From Lewinellaceae bacterium SD302 (GTDB taxonomy: Bacteria; Bacteroidota; Bacteroidia; Chitinophagales; Saprospiraceae), in NCBI GenBank assembly GCA_002591745.1, contig PDLQ01000034.1, positions 1 to 51,079 on the forward strand: a DNA stretch of 51,079 nt, given 5' to 3'. The notes beneath the pieces are model-generated. The model searched no databases. It was not told the DNA's origin and saw only the letters and a program-made list of their open reading frames with translations. A program made the position numbers and the translations under genes. Shown here piece by piece: positions 42,803 to 51,079 of the stretch. Every line of letters starts with the position of its first letter. The first letter of the stretch is position 1.

Positions 42803-43132
42803 ATGGAAGCTACCCTCAACCCTATTTACCGGGAATGTATCGAAGCCTGCCAGCAGTGTATCGTCGACTGCCAGTTCTGCCTGGCGCAGATGGCCACCAG
42901 GAAAAGTCATAACGATTGCCCCCTTTGCTGCGTACAGTGCGTGGAAAGTTGCCAGACCTGCCTCAAGATGATGGTGGTGGACAGTCGCTGGGCAAAAGAC
43001 TACTGCCGCCTTTGCGCGGAAATCTGCGATTATTGCGCCGAGCAATGCGGTGCCCACGACCACGCTCACTGTCAAAAATGTGCGGAAAGTTGCCGGGCCT
43101 GCGCCACGGCCTGCCGGGCAATAGCCGCCTAA
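42803..43132 (+). CDS. Cys-rich four-helix-bundle copper-binding protein (Csp-like)
   Basis: 109-residue protein with 21 cysteines in CxxxC/CxxC spacing across four helices (for example ECIEACQQCIVDCQFC, CPLCCVQCVESCQTC, CRLCAEICDYCAEQC, HCQKCAESCRACATAC). This matches the copper storage protein / DUF326 family, in which Cys residues line the core of the bundle and store Cu(I). No signal peptide is present, so this would be a cytosolic Csp3-type version. A C-terminal CxxxC and the HDHAH segment add further metal ligands. No other copper gene is adjacent. Confidence 0.9.
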   Translation: MEATLNPIYRECIEACQQCIVDCQFCLAQMATRKSHNDCPLCCVQCVESCQTCLKMMVVDSRWAKDYCRLCAEICDYCAEQCGAHDHAHCQKCAESCRACATACRAIAA

Positions 43133-43200
43133 GGCTCGTTTATCAAATACTCAGCGTTCTATATGGCCGTTCACCGATAAATTCGCATTCGGTATCCGTG

Positions 43201-43268
43201 AATACTGCTACTTTGAAGTCGAAAGAGAATAAATCGCAACAAGTTTTAGACTTCAAAGTAGCAATGCC
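43201..43268. repeat. Close inverted pair of the GCTACTTTG motif
   Basis: TGCTACTTTGAAGTC (43206-43220) and GACTTCAAAGTAGCA (43249-43263) are perfect 15-base complements separated by 28 A-rich bases, so the segment can form a hairpin. It abuts the decayed gene that follows. Confidence 0.8.
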
Positions 43269-43522
43269 ATAAAAGACATCATTATTTTAATCCTCACCGT
43301 TCTGCTGCTGCCCGTAGCTCCGATCGTTGCTCAGCAAGATGGTGGCAATCTGGCTTACGTAACCGGAGAAGAATACAAAATCAACAATCAAAACGGTGGC
43401 CTCACCATCGAGTGGAAGAAGCTTATCGGGAAGGGCATGGCTACGACCTGGTGATGCAAAACGGGGAGATCGTGCGGGTCAGCAGAGGATATGCGGAGGT
43501 GGTGAAGGGCATGCTGTTTTGA
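43269..43522 (+). pseudogene. Decayed small exported-protein gene
   Basis: A signal-peptide-like frame (IKDIIILILTVLLLPVAPIVAQ) with no start codon nearby continues as QDGGNLAYVTGEEYKINNQN, GGLTIEWKKLIGKG and then hits a stop at about 43455. The adjacent frame resumes sensibly as HGYDLVMQNGEIVRVSRGYAEVVKGMLF to a TGA at 43520. A single missing base in the G-run near 43433 would explain the break. The start appears to have been replaced by the motif pair at 43201-43268. A functional product is unlikely. Family unknown. Confidence 0.6.
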
Positions 43523-43625
43523 GAGGACTAATCTCAGATTTACCTTAGCTTTGCCACGAATCATTGCCACTTTACCTTCGGCAACTATTCCTGCGGTCCC
43601 TAAAGCTGAAGCCACCTGAATCCAC

Positions 43626-46283
43626 ATGCTCGCCAAACTCATCCTCATCAAAGCCTGTACCTATGACCTGGCCGAACTCGACTTCAGCCACGGTGATGCG
43701 ATGCAGTTGGTGGGGGGCAACAACGTAGGGAAAAGTTCGCTGATCTACGCCCTGAATTTTCTCTTCGTCATTGACCGCAGGCGAATGTCCTTTATGGGGC
43801 GCAAGTCAGCTGATAAGACGACCATGGAGTACTACTTTCCGACTGCAGAGAGCAGCTTCATCGTTTTCGAAGTGAGTAAGCGTGGGCGGCGCTACTGCAT
43901 CATTGTCTGGCGCGATGGCAGCGGAGCACCCCAGTACGCCCGCCTGGATCACGCCTACGAGCGAACGCTTTTCTTTGATATCGATGGTGACAACGGACTA
44001 CGCCCGCTAAGTCTGAGTCAACTGCGCCGTAAGTGGGTGGTGGCCGGACTGAAACTCAAGCCGCTCAAAAACCTGAAGGAGATCAGCCGTAATGTCTACC
44101 ACACCGGCCGGGCCAACGATGCTGTGGTCTGGCTCAAGAACAGCGGCCACGGCAAGAGTGCCGAAAGTTTCAGCATCCTCTATCGCTATCTGATCGACAC
44201 CAAACTGATCACGGACATCGCCCTGCGTGAAATCCTCTTGCTGGCCGACCACCGCACCGAAAGCAAACTGACTTACGCCAACGCTAATCTGAACGACATC
44301 GAACGGCTACGGCAGCAAAAATCCAGCGTCGATCTTCTAAAAAAGCACCAGGCTACTTTCGAGCGCTTTCGCCACGATTTCCAGCGGCTGGATGGTGAAC
44401 GAGCTGAACTCTGGCAAATGTCCGCTGCCTTCAAATACCACAGCACTCTAAGAAGGGCCGAGATCGCTGAAAGCCAAACTCGCTACGGGCGTGAGATCAC
44501 TGATTACCAAGAAGAATTACAAGTTTTACACAGGAAATCCGCCACCATAAACCAACAGATCGGCGGCCTCAATATTCAGTTGAAAACCGCAAGACGAGAC
44601 CAAGAGCAAGCCGAAGAAAAGCGCAAGAAAATTCAGGCCTTGCCCACTCCTGAGTTCCTGACCTCCAGTCGTGAAAACGTGGTAAAATTGGTGCGGGGCA
44701 TTGAATTCCAACTGACCGAATTGGGCCATTCCGGACTTAGCCCGGCGGAGCTGGAGCAGCGCATCACACGTTCGGAAAGCGAGATTGCCCGACTGGAACT
44801 CCAGCGCAATAACATCGCCGACTGGTTGATCTTCCAATTGGCCGAAAACGACGAAGACCGGCGGCGGCTAAACGCCATCCTCAGCAATCAGGTTTCCCGG
44901 CTGGATGCGGCTGCTCTGCGCGATAAGATCAGTTCAACGGAAAGTCTGGTGCGGCTGTTTGACGGTGCTTTTGAATTACCTGCGGACTTCAAAGTAGCAG
45001 AGTTACCCACTCCGGAACAAATCAGTTCAGAGATCGCTGAAACCCAAGAAACCCTGGAGCGCAACCGTCGTCTCCTGGCCGCCAGCCGCAACCGGGTGAC
45101 CCTGGTAAAGGAACTGGCCAACAAAAAGAAATTGCTGGAGGAATTTGACCTTCAACTTCGCCAGTTGGAGCAACTTCCGGCACTCAGCGAAAGTATTACC
45201 GCCCTTAACCAGCAAACTAAAGCCTGGGAGCAGGAGAGAACCGAACTGAATCAGCAGGCAGCCACCGTCGCCGAAGAAATTAAAAGCAGAAATAAAGCGC
45301 TGGAGATCATCAAGGACAAGCAACGTGAACTGACCGGCGAAGAACAAAAGATCCTGGGCTGGCTGGGGCGGATGGAGAAATTCCGCCTGGATATAGCGGA
45401 GGAATACATACCCACTGGCGATAAACCACCCTTACTCGCCAAACTCTTCGCCGAGATCGAGCGCCGCTACCGCGAACTGGAAGATCTGATCAACCAAACC
45501 CGGTACAATTTCATCCTGTTAAAACGCGAACTGCTCTCCGAGACCGCCGATGAAAACAGCTTCATCGAAGAGATCGAGCAGGATTACCAGAGCCTGGATG
45601 ATAAGGTAGCCAGCATTGATAGCCTGGTTGACAACATCGGACAGCGCTTCGCCAATCCGGCGGCTGATTTCCTGCATCAGTTCGAGCTTTTTCGCGATTT
45701 CATCAATCAAAAGTTCAACCGCAGCCTCAGCAAGCTCAGTATTTCCAATATCGAGTCGTTGCGCATTGAGCTCCAGCCCAACGCGAGCCTCCAGCGCGAT
45801 TTGCAAAAGATCGGCGAACTGGACCTGGACGGCAACTCCCTCTTTGCCCCCGAACGCGGCAGTATTTCCGTACTTCGTCGTTACATCGAGCAGGGACGGG
45901 ATGTGTCGTTCAGTGAATTGTTCAGTCTGCAACTCAAACTGACCATCGGTGGCAAAGAAAAGAACGTCGACCTCAGCAAACAGGTCGAAAGCGACGGTAC
46001 GGACCGGATGCTGCGACTGGTCATCGTTATGCAGGTCATTAGCCGGTTGGTGGATCTGAGTCCGGAGAACCGCATTGTTATGTTTATCGACGAGATCGCG
46101 ACCATCGACGGCAAGAACCGTCCCCAACTCGTCGATTTCTGCCGCGAGCACCATTTCTATCCCATCTTCGCCGCTCCGGAGATGGTCGAGGGATTCGATC
46201 GTTATGTCCTCATCAGCCGCGGTGCCAATAAACGACTGGTCGTAGAAGCGGAGAAAAATTACGTCGATGTCCAAAGAACTTGA
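43626..46283 (+). CDS. jetC: SMC-like ATPase of a Wadjet/Mks-type condensin (JetC/MksB)
   Basis: 885-residue ABC-type ATPase of SMC architecture. Walker A GGNNVGKS spans 30-37, followed by long coiled coils from about 220 to 360 and 400 to 590 with a central hinge-like break. The ABC signature is SDGT at 789-792 and Walker B MFIDE has D822/E823. It is shorter than most JetC proteins I know of (over 1000 residues). Overlap with the TOPRIM gene (17 bases) and neighbours of kleisin and KITE size support a loop-extruding condensin that recognises and cuts circular plasmids. A motif copy (44990-44998) encodes DFKVAEL. Confidence 0.72.
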   Translation: MLAKLILIKACTYDLAELDFSHGDAMQLVGGNNVGKSSLIYALNFLFVIDRRRMSFMGRKSADKTTMEYYFPTAESSFIVFEVSKRGRRYCIIVWRDGSGAPQYARLDHAYERTLFFDIDGDNGLRPLSLSQLRRKWVVAGLKLKPLKNLKEISRNVYHTGRANDAVVWLKNSGHGKSAESFSILYRYLIDTKLITDIALREILLLADHRTESKLTYANANLNDIERLRQQKSSVDLLKKHQATFERFRHDFQRLDGERAELWQMSAAFKYHSTLRRAEIAESQTRYGREITDYQEELQVLHRKSATINQQIGGLNIQLKTARRDQEQAEEKRKKIQALPTPEFLTSSRENVVKLVRGIEFQLTELGHSGLSPAELEQRITRSESEIARLELQRNNIADWLIFQLAENDEDRRRLNAILSNQVSRLDAAALRDKISSTESLVRLFDGAFELPADFKVAELPTPEQISSEIAETQETLERNRRLLAASRNRVTLVKELANKKKLLEEFDLQLRQLEQLPALSESITALNQQTKAWEQERTELNQQAATVAEEIKSRNKALEIIKDKQRELTGEEQKILGWLGRMEKFRLDIAEEYIPTGDKPPLLAKLFAEIERRYRELEDLINQTRYNFILLKRELLSETADENSFIEEIEQDYQSLDDKVASIDSLVDNIGQRFANPAADFLHQFELFRDFINQKFNRSLSKLSISNIESLRIELQPNASLQRDLQKIGELDLDGNSLFAPERGSISVLRRYIEQGRDVSFSELFSLQLKLTIGGKEKNVDLSKQVESDGTDRMLRLVIVMQVISRLVDLSPENRIVMFIDEIATIDGKNRPQLVDFCREHHFYPIFAAPEMVEGFDRYVLISRGANKRLVVEAEKNYVDVQRT

Positions 46284-47112
46284 GCTTCGCTACTTTGAAG
46301 TCATCCTGTCCAATGGGCAAGTGTCTAAAACGAGCGTACCCGTTACGGTCCGTAACAGTGAGGTCTACGCTCAACTGGTAAATGCCTCGATCTTATCCGA
46401 AGAGCGTAAAGGTCCCGGGAAAGTCATTCGGCTAGTCGACCAGGAAGCTTTCGTCAAATTTCTGGATGCTCGTTTCCCTGGTCGGAAATCCGCTACGGGG
46501 GGTACTGCCATTAGCAACCAATACCGCTATCGCGATAGCAAGGGGGGAGCGAAGTCTGGTCACGGACTGGTCATTCTACGTGGTTGGAAAACGATCAGGG
46601 TGAATGGTCACCGAGTCGATCTGGGAGAGGCCACGGAACGCTTTGGTGGCTTTGCCTGTTTTCAGCCCATCATCGAAACCGAACGTTTTTGTACCGTAGA
46701 GAATTTGTCTTGCCTGGCTGGCATACCTGCCCGGCTAGACGTAAGTTCGGACGGGGAAGCAGTGCTGGATCGCGAGCAAGTATACGCCCACGCTTACGGG
46801 CGAATCGGTAAACAGACCTTCTCCGAACTCCGTTGCCCGGAAATCACCCACTTTGGCGATTGGGATTACACCGGACTGGACGAATACCTCCGCCTGCAAG
46901 CAATCTACCCTCAGACTAAGCTTTACGTACCGGAGAAGCTGGAAGATTACTGGTCTACCCGCTCCAAGCCGCTGAAAAAGGAGGCCGTGATTACTCGCCG
47001 ACTTCAAGAAAGTCAGGACCCGAAGGTTTTACGTGTGCTGAACCTACTTGGCCGAACCAACCGCTTCCTAGAACAGGAAGCCATTTTCTCCACCAATTCC
47101 CCCGGCCAATGA
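46267..47112 (+). CDS. jetD: TOPRIM-type nuclease subunit of a Wadjet-like system (JetD/MksG)
   Basis: 281 residues. The C-terminal half carries a TOPRIM pattern: E145 in CTVENLSCL and the DxD pair D198/D200 in THFGDWDYTGLDEYL, followed by YPQTKLYVPEKLEDYW. This is the pattern of JetD/MksG, the topoisomerase-VI-like subunit that cleaves plasmid DNA. The N-terminal half (about 1-120, with VPVTVRNSEVYAQLVNASILSEE) is likely the winged-helix/arm part. It is shorter than typical JetD (about 400 residues). It overlaps the SMC gene by 17 bases and the next gene by four. The dispersed motif at 46289-46297 lies in codons 8-11. Confidence 0.68.
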   Translation: MSKELELRYFEVILSNGQVSKTSVPVTVRNSEVYAQLVNASILSEERKGPGKVIRLVDQEAFVKFLDARFPGRKSATGGTAISNQYRYRDSKGGAKSGHGLVILRGWKTIRVNGHRVDLGEATERFGGFACFQPIIETERFCTVENLSCLAGIPARLDVSSDGEAVLDREQVYAHAYGRIGKQTFSELRCPEITHFGDWDYTGLDEYLRLQAIYPQTKLYVPEKLEDYWSTRSKPLKKEAVITRRLQESQDPKVLRVLNLLGRTNRFLEQEAIFSTNSPGQ

Positions 47113-48323
47113 TTCTGAAAGCGGAACCCCGTACGATCATGCGCTTCGTCGAAGACAATTTCGGCATCCTGGGCCGGCTCTATCGCACCCAGATGAAGGA
47201 GAATATTATCCCTCTGGAAAGCTTCGAGGAGATCACCCGCCACACTGGGGATACCGTCACCCGACGGCTCTCGGCCTACAAACTACTGCGGCCGGTAGGT
47301 GATGATTTTCGCCTTACCGAAGAAGTAGCTGCTTATCTGGGTTTCCTTATCCAGGAATTTAAGCCACTGCTGCCCGAACAACTGCGGCGTTATCACAACT
47401 CCATTGATGACATGTTCACCATGCTCTATCTCCGGAAGGACATGGATGACAAGACCCGCGCCCTGCGGCTCGAACACCTTTTTAACGAAGTCCAGAGCTT
47501 CCTGGATAACGTGACCAATAATACCTATACCCTACTGCGCCGCAGCCAGCAACTGAAGGTCAACCGCCAGCAATTCACCTACGCCGAACGGGTCAAAGAA
47601 GCACGTTTACTGATCGAGCAATACATCGTGCCACTCAATCGGATCGTGGACCTGAACGACGCGAATTCCATCGCTACCCTGCTGCAAAATATCGGCCGCA
47701 GGATCAACCAGGACCGGTTCATCAACTACCCGCCCTCCATCATCGAGCGTTATGAATTGCTGGACAATTTGTTACGGCAAGTCAACGGTCGTTTACAGAG
47801 AGAAGGAGACGTTATTCGCCGTGAACTTACGCCCCTGATCGAACGGATCAAGCGCGAGAGTGAAGTACTCGGCGGCTGGTTACTCTTTCTGGAAAATCCG
47901 CTATTGCGCACCGTTCCCGACTTTGGCAAACGCCATACCGTCAAAGTATTTGGCGACCAAACGGCCGCAGATTTGAAGATGTACGTGGAGCAATTTATGC
48001 AAAGTGGCCACGCGTCTACGATCACCCTATCGGCCACGGAAAATAACGAGCAAGACATCCCCCTGCTGGATCGGGCCGCCTACCGCAAAAAACTTCACGC
48101 CGCTCTGCCCATCAACGATTTTTTTAATTGGTGCAGCCAGGAACTCGAAGATGTCGCCGCCGAGCGTAAAGAACGCGATCTCTTTGAACTCACCAGCCTG
48201 CTTTTCGCCGGGGCCGACAATTACCTGCTGGATTTTCAGGATGAGCGCATCACGATCAGTGTCAACCAGGTTCGCTACCTCCTGCCTACCCTTTCCGTGG
48301 AACTAAAATCCCAAAAAGCCTAG
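47109..48323 (+). CDS. jetA: Kleisin-like subunit of the condensin system (JetA/MksF)
   Basis: 404 residues, mostly helical, soluble. An N-terminal winged-helix-like segment (about 15-80, RLYRTQMKENIIPLESFEEITRH, RRLSAYKLLRPVGDDFRLTEEVAAYL) and a helical middle with FNEVQSFLDNVTNNTYTLL fit a MukF/MksF kleisin. A second winged-helix-like region near the C-terminus ends in RITISVNQVRYLLPTL. Assignment rests largely on gene company and secondary-structure pattern, because sequence identity in this family is low. It is translationally coupled to the TOPRIM gene (ATGA overlap) and followed by the KITE-like gene after two bases. Confidence 0.6.
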   Translation: MILKAEPRTIMRFVEDNFGILGRLYRTQMKENIIPLESFEEITRHTGDTVTRRLSAYKLLRPVGDDFRLTEEVAAYLGFLIQEFKPLLPEQLRRYHNSIDDMFTMLYLRKDMDDKTRALRLEHLFNEVQSFLDNVTNNTYTLLRRSQQLKVNRQQFTYAERVKEARLLIEQYIVPLNRIVDLNDANSIATLLQNIGRRINQDRFINYPPSIIERYELLDNLLRQVNGRLQREGDVIRRELTPLIERIKRESEVLGGWLLFLENPLLRTVPDFGKRHTVKVFGDQTAADLKMYVEQFMQSGHASTITLSATENNEQDIPLLDRAAYRKKLHAALPINDFFNWCSQELEDVAAERKERDLFELTSLLFAGADNYLLDFQDERITISVNQVRYLLPTLSVELKSQKA

Positions 48324-48325
48324 CC

Positions 48326-48859
48326 GTGACCTATCCCGAAAAGCATTACGACATCATCAAAGCCTTATTTTCCGAAGGCCGATTCCTGATTGAAGGAGAA
48401 ACCGCTTTCCATTGTTTGCGAGACCACCAGGAATTTTACCAGCAGTTCTTCAGGGAAACTTTCCGGCTCGATTTGAATCTAAAGGCTGAATATGCCCTCT
48501 TGAAAAGCAGTAAGGATACTGATGATCTGGCCCGGTCCATCTGTATTTTCCTGGCCGTCATGTGCTACGAATTGGACCAGGACAGCGGGAATCTACTCGA
48601 AATGCTGGCCTTCAATACCTTCTCGATCAGTGAATGGGAAGAGCGCTTTGAGCAATCTTCTTTCCACAACGTGCTGGAGGCCACGGATAAGCTCAGAAGC
48701 AAGAGCCAGCGTTTGAAATTTTACCAGCAGATCAACCGGCGCAGGCTCATCAACCGCCTGGACGATGATCGCTTTCAATTTACGGCTGCTCACCGTTATT
48801 TCCTGGAATTTGCCAGGGATGTAAATATGCAGGAAATGGTCGGTAAAATTGATGCATGA
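48326..48859 (+). CDS. jetB: KITE-like subunit of the condensin system (JetB/MksE)
   Basis: 177 residues, start GTG at 48326 two bases past the previous stop. Helix-rich with two winged-helix-like regions (LSFEGRFLIEGETAFHCL-type start; LRSKSQRLKFYQQINRRRLINRLDDDRFQFTAAHRYFL at about 120-160), as expected of MukE/MksE-type KITE proteins (DUF4194-like). It would bridge kleisin and DNA. Last gene of the operon. The next promoter starts 36 bases after its stop. Assignment is by size, position and pattern. Confidence 0.58.
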   Translation: MTYPEKHYDIIKALFSEGRFLIEGETAFHCLRDHQEFYQQFFRETFRLDLNLKAEYALLKSSKDTDDLARSICIFLAVMCYELDQDSGNLLEMLAFNTFSISEWEERFEQSSFHNVLEATDKLRSKSQRLKFYQQINRRRLINRLDDDRFQFTAAHRYFLEFARDVNMQEMVGKIDA

Positions 48860-48870
48860 ACATCTCATCA

Positions 48871-48902
48871 TTTGTCCCGTAGAAAAATCCGTCCTACATT
48901 TG
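48871..48902 (+). promoter_or_regulatory. Promoter of the SAM-controlled sulfhydrylase unit
   Basis: TTTG (48871-48874), 20 bases, TACATTTG (48895-48902) is an exact Bacteroidota sigma-A promoter. The transcript would begin near 48909 and enter the SAM riboswitch about 30 bases later. Confidence 0.8.
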
Positions 48903-48937
48903 CATCAGCGCTGCTAAAACGATGGCAGTATTTTTTA

Positions 48938-49045
48938 TAAAGAAGGGTGTAGAGACCAGGCTCGTTGATCCCCTGGCAACCGCTCCGAAGGCTTCGGAGG
49001 ACTTGGTGCCAATTCCTGCCGTGCTTCCGAATTTCCGGACACGGA
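48938..49045 (+). promoter_or_regulatory. SAM-I (S-box) riboswitch
   Basis: Conserved SAM-I core is readable: AGAGACCAGGCTCGTTGATC (48951-48970), CCCTGGCAACC, a P3 stem CTCCGAAG/CTTCGGAG (48983-48999) and TTGGTGCCAATTCC (49003-49017), followed by a CCGTG/CACGG stem (49019-49044). Such aptamers bind S-adenosylmethionine and turn off methionine genes. The downstream gene is a methionine-biosynthesis enzyme, which fits. Boundaries are approximate. ACCGC/GCGGT with CTTT at 49126-49143 is a candidate terminator of the switch. Confidence 0.88.
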
Positions 49046-49211
49046 ACTATAAAACTGAATTGGCCAATGAGTATTGCCACCCGGCTCCCGTTGCGGGCAG
49101 CCCACCCATCGTTCCCCCTTTTTACCGCTTCGGGCGGTCTTTCCAGTTGTTGCCTTTCTATGCAATACTAGCCGTTTGTTGCTGGCCGGTTTGCCCTTTG
49201 GCGATACCGGT

Positions 49212-49290
49212 ACTGCTACTTTAGCTGGCGCTGATCGTCATTCCTCCTCGGAGTTGAAGTCCAGCTATTATGGCTAACAAAGTAGCAAGG
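49212..49290. repeat. Motif-bounded element, copy B
   Basis: Begins ACTGCTACTTTAGCTGGCGC, continues TGATCGTC, and ends TATGGCTAACAAAGTAGCAA. Read on the minus strand it has the same two ends, in the same order, as the 30207-30323 element with a different interior. It sits in the long leader between the SAM riboswitch and the sulfhydrylase gene. A short hairpin TTCCGA/TCGGAA lies after it near 49338. The rest of the leader (49291-49484) holds no gene. Confidence 0.75.
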
Positions 49291-49448
49291 TTTGCGATTG
49301 CATTCTGAGCTGGAGCAAATTCATAGTTCTCTACTATTCCGATTCGCATTCGGAAGCACAACAAACATTAATAATTCAACCTACTCGCCCGTCGGCGAGA
49401 CTGACGAAGCATAGTCAATCGTCTGCTCCGTCAGCGCCGTCCGTGTGA

Positions 49449-50765
<1,317 letters not shown>

Positions 50766-50768
50766 AGT

Positions 50769-50972
50769 AGACGCGCTACGCGCTTTTGGACGGCGTAAAC
50801 GCCTTTTAGACGCCTGCGGCTTTAGGCGTTCGTTACTCACTTTTGGGGGAACTGGTTTCGGATGCTTTAACTTTCTATCTCCGATACCGGCCCCCCAAGA
50901 GGCCAACGGCCGTCCAAAAGCGAAGCGTCTAAAAGGAGCTTGCGACGTCCACAAGCCGCAGGCGTCTTTTAA
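50769..50972. repeat. Modular hairpin array 4
   Basis: Left arm: TAGACG units with stems GCGC-TAC-GCGC (50773-50783) and GGCGT-AA-ACGCC (50792-50803), then GCC-TGC-GGC and the terminal 21-base unit at 50824-50844. A central TCGGA/TCCGA hairpin spans about 50857-50884. Right arm (50893-50972): inverted units CGTCCAAAAG, GTCTAAAAG and GTCCACAAG with GGCC-AAC-GGCC and GCC-GCA-GGC stems. Two-armed, like array 1. Confidence 0.85.
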
Positions 50973-50998
50973 GTTTGTATTAGCTTGACAACTCGATA

Positions 50999-51021
50999 TA
51001 TTAATTTTATCGAGATTTATA
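50999..51021. promoter_or_regulatory. Inverted repeat ahead of the right-edge gene
   Basis: CTCGATA and TATCGAG are perfect complements around an AT-rich nine-base centre, about 20 bases before the candidate ATG at 51035. It is a possible operator or promoter feature. No TAnnTTTG element is obvious. Confidence 0.4.
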
Positions 51022-51034
51022 AACTAAAAAAGAC

Positions 51035-51079
51035 ATGGTCGGCGTAAAGCACTGTGCGTCCTGGGAAGAATTACTGTTC
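51035..51079 (+). CDS. Start of a gene running off the right edge
   Basis: ATG at 51035 after an A-rich stretch opens MVGVKHCASWEELLF with no stop before the window ends. Only 15 codons are visible, so it may not be real. The spacing from the inverted repeat and the A-rich upstream sequence are the only support. Confidence 0.35.
   Translation, partial: MVGVKHCASWEELLF

Noticed and set aside
48922..49277. Overlapping 60-100-codon plus-strand frames upstream of metY
   Set aside because: They coincide with the SAM-I riboswitch and the repeat element, and codon patterns follow structured RNA and not protein.

Overview
The window looks like the chromosome of a Bacteroidota bacterium, most likely a Saprospiria/Lewinella-like marine lineage (inference). 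Directly visible support: gliding/type IX secretion genes gldL, gldM and two gldN paralogs; a TamL-TamB pair with a lipoprotein-type Omp85; DUF2911 and M56/BlaI genes; a SAM-I riboswitch with the Bacteroidota core sequence; and promoters of the TTG-N19-21-TAnnTTTG type with little Shine-Dalgarno signal. No rRNA, tRNA, CRISPR array or intact transposase gene was found.

Layout. 1-560: two tandem leftward promoters, probably serving something outside the window. 565-9108: housekeeping genes (fmt, an alpha/beta hydrolase, a YjbR-like protein, a YdeI-like protein, pepT, mutS2) and a beta-barrel-like DUF5723-type protein. 9226-13412: a leftward PAP2/haloperoxidase lipoprotein, small membrane protein and dgkA operon, then riboflavin synthase and a MATE transporter. 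13440-18263: gldL, gldM, gldN-like and gldN with a structured leader and strong terminators. 18510-23290: asnS, a BNR-repeat protein, ribA and a double DUF2911 protein, separated by hairpin arrays. 23409-26846: a three-gene cassette of two ATP-grasp ligases and an AstE/AspA-type zinc deacylase. 27129-29938: blaI-like repressor with three operators and an M56 sensor protease. 30392-31705: xylose isomerase. 31806-40606: a Cys-cluster protein, TamL and TamB (leftward). 40744-43132: DASH-type photolyase/cryptochrome, Dabb lipoprotein and Cys-rich copper-storage-like protein, then a decayed small gene. 43626-48859: four overlapping or abutting genes encoding a Wadjet/MksBEFG-like condensin system in the order SMC, TOPRIM, kleisin-like, KITE-like. 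48895-50765: promoter, SAM-I riboswitch and O-acetylhomoserine sulfhydrylase.

Two repeat systems run through the window and no protein feature explains them. The first is a short motif with core CAAAGTAGC (GCTACTTTG on the other strand). It occurs 16 times exactly plus several near matches, both between genes and inside coding sequences in different reading frames, and is often paired to bound segments of about 65-190 bp. The second is a family of modular hairpin arrays built from RGACG-stem-loop-CTTTT units. Their stems differ in sequence but keep pairing. The arrays lie directly downstream of asnS, xylA and the sulfhydrylase gene and upstream of ribA, and in two cases the array supplies the stop codon of the gene. 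These repeats, the permuted condensin defence operon and the ATP-grasp cassette are the most interesting items here.
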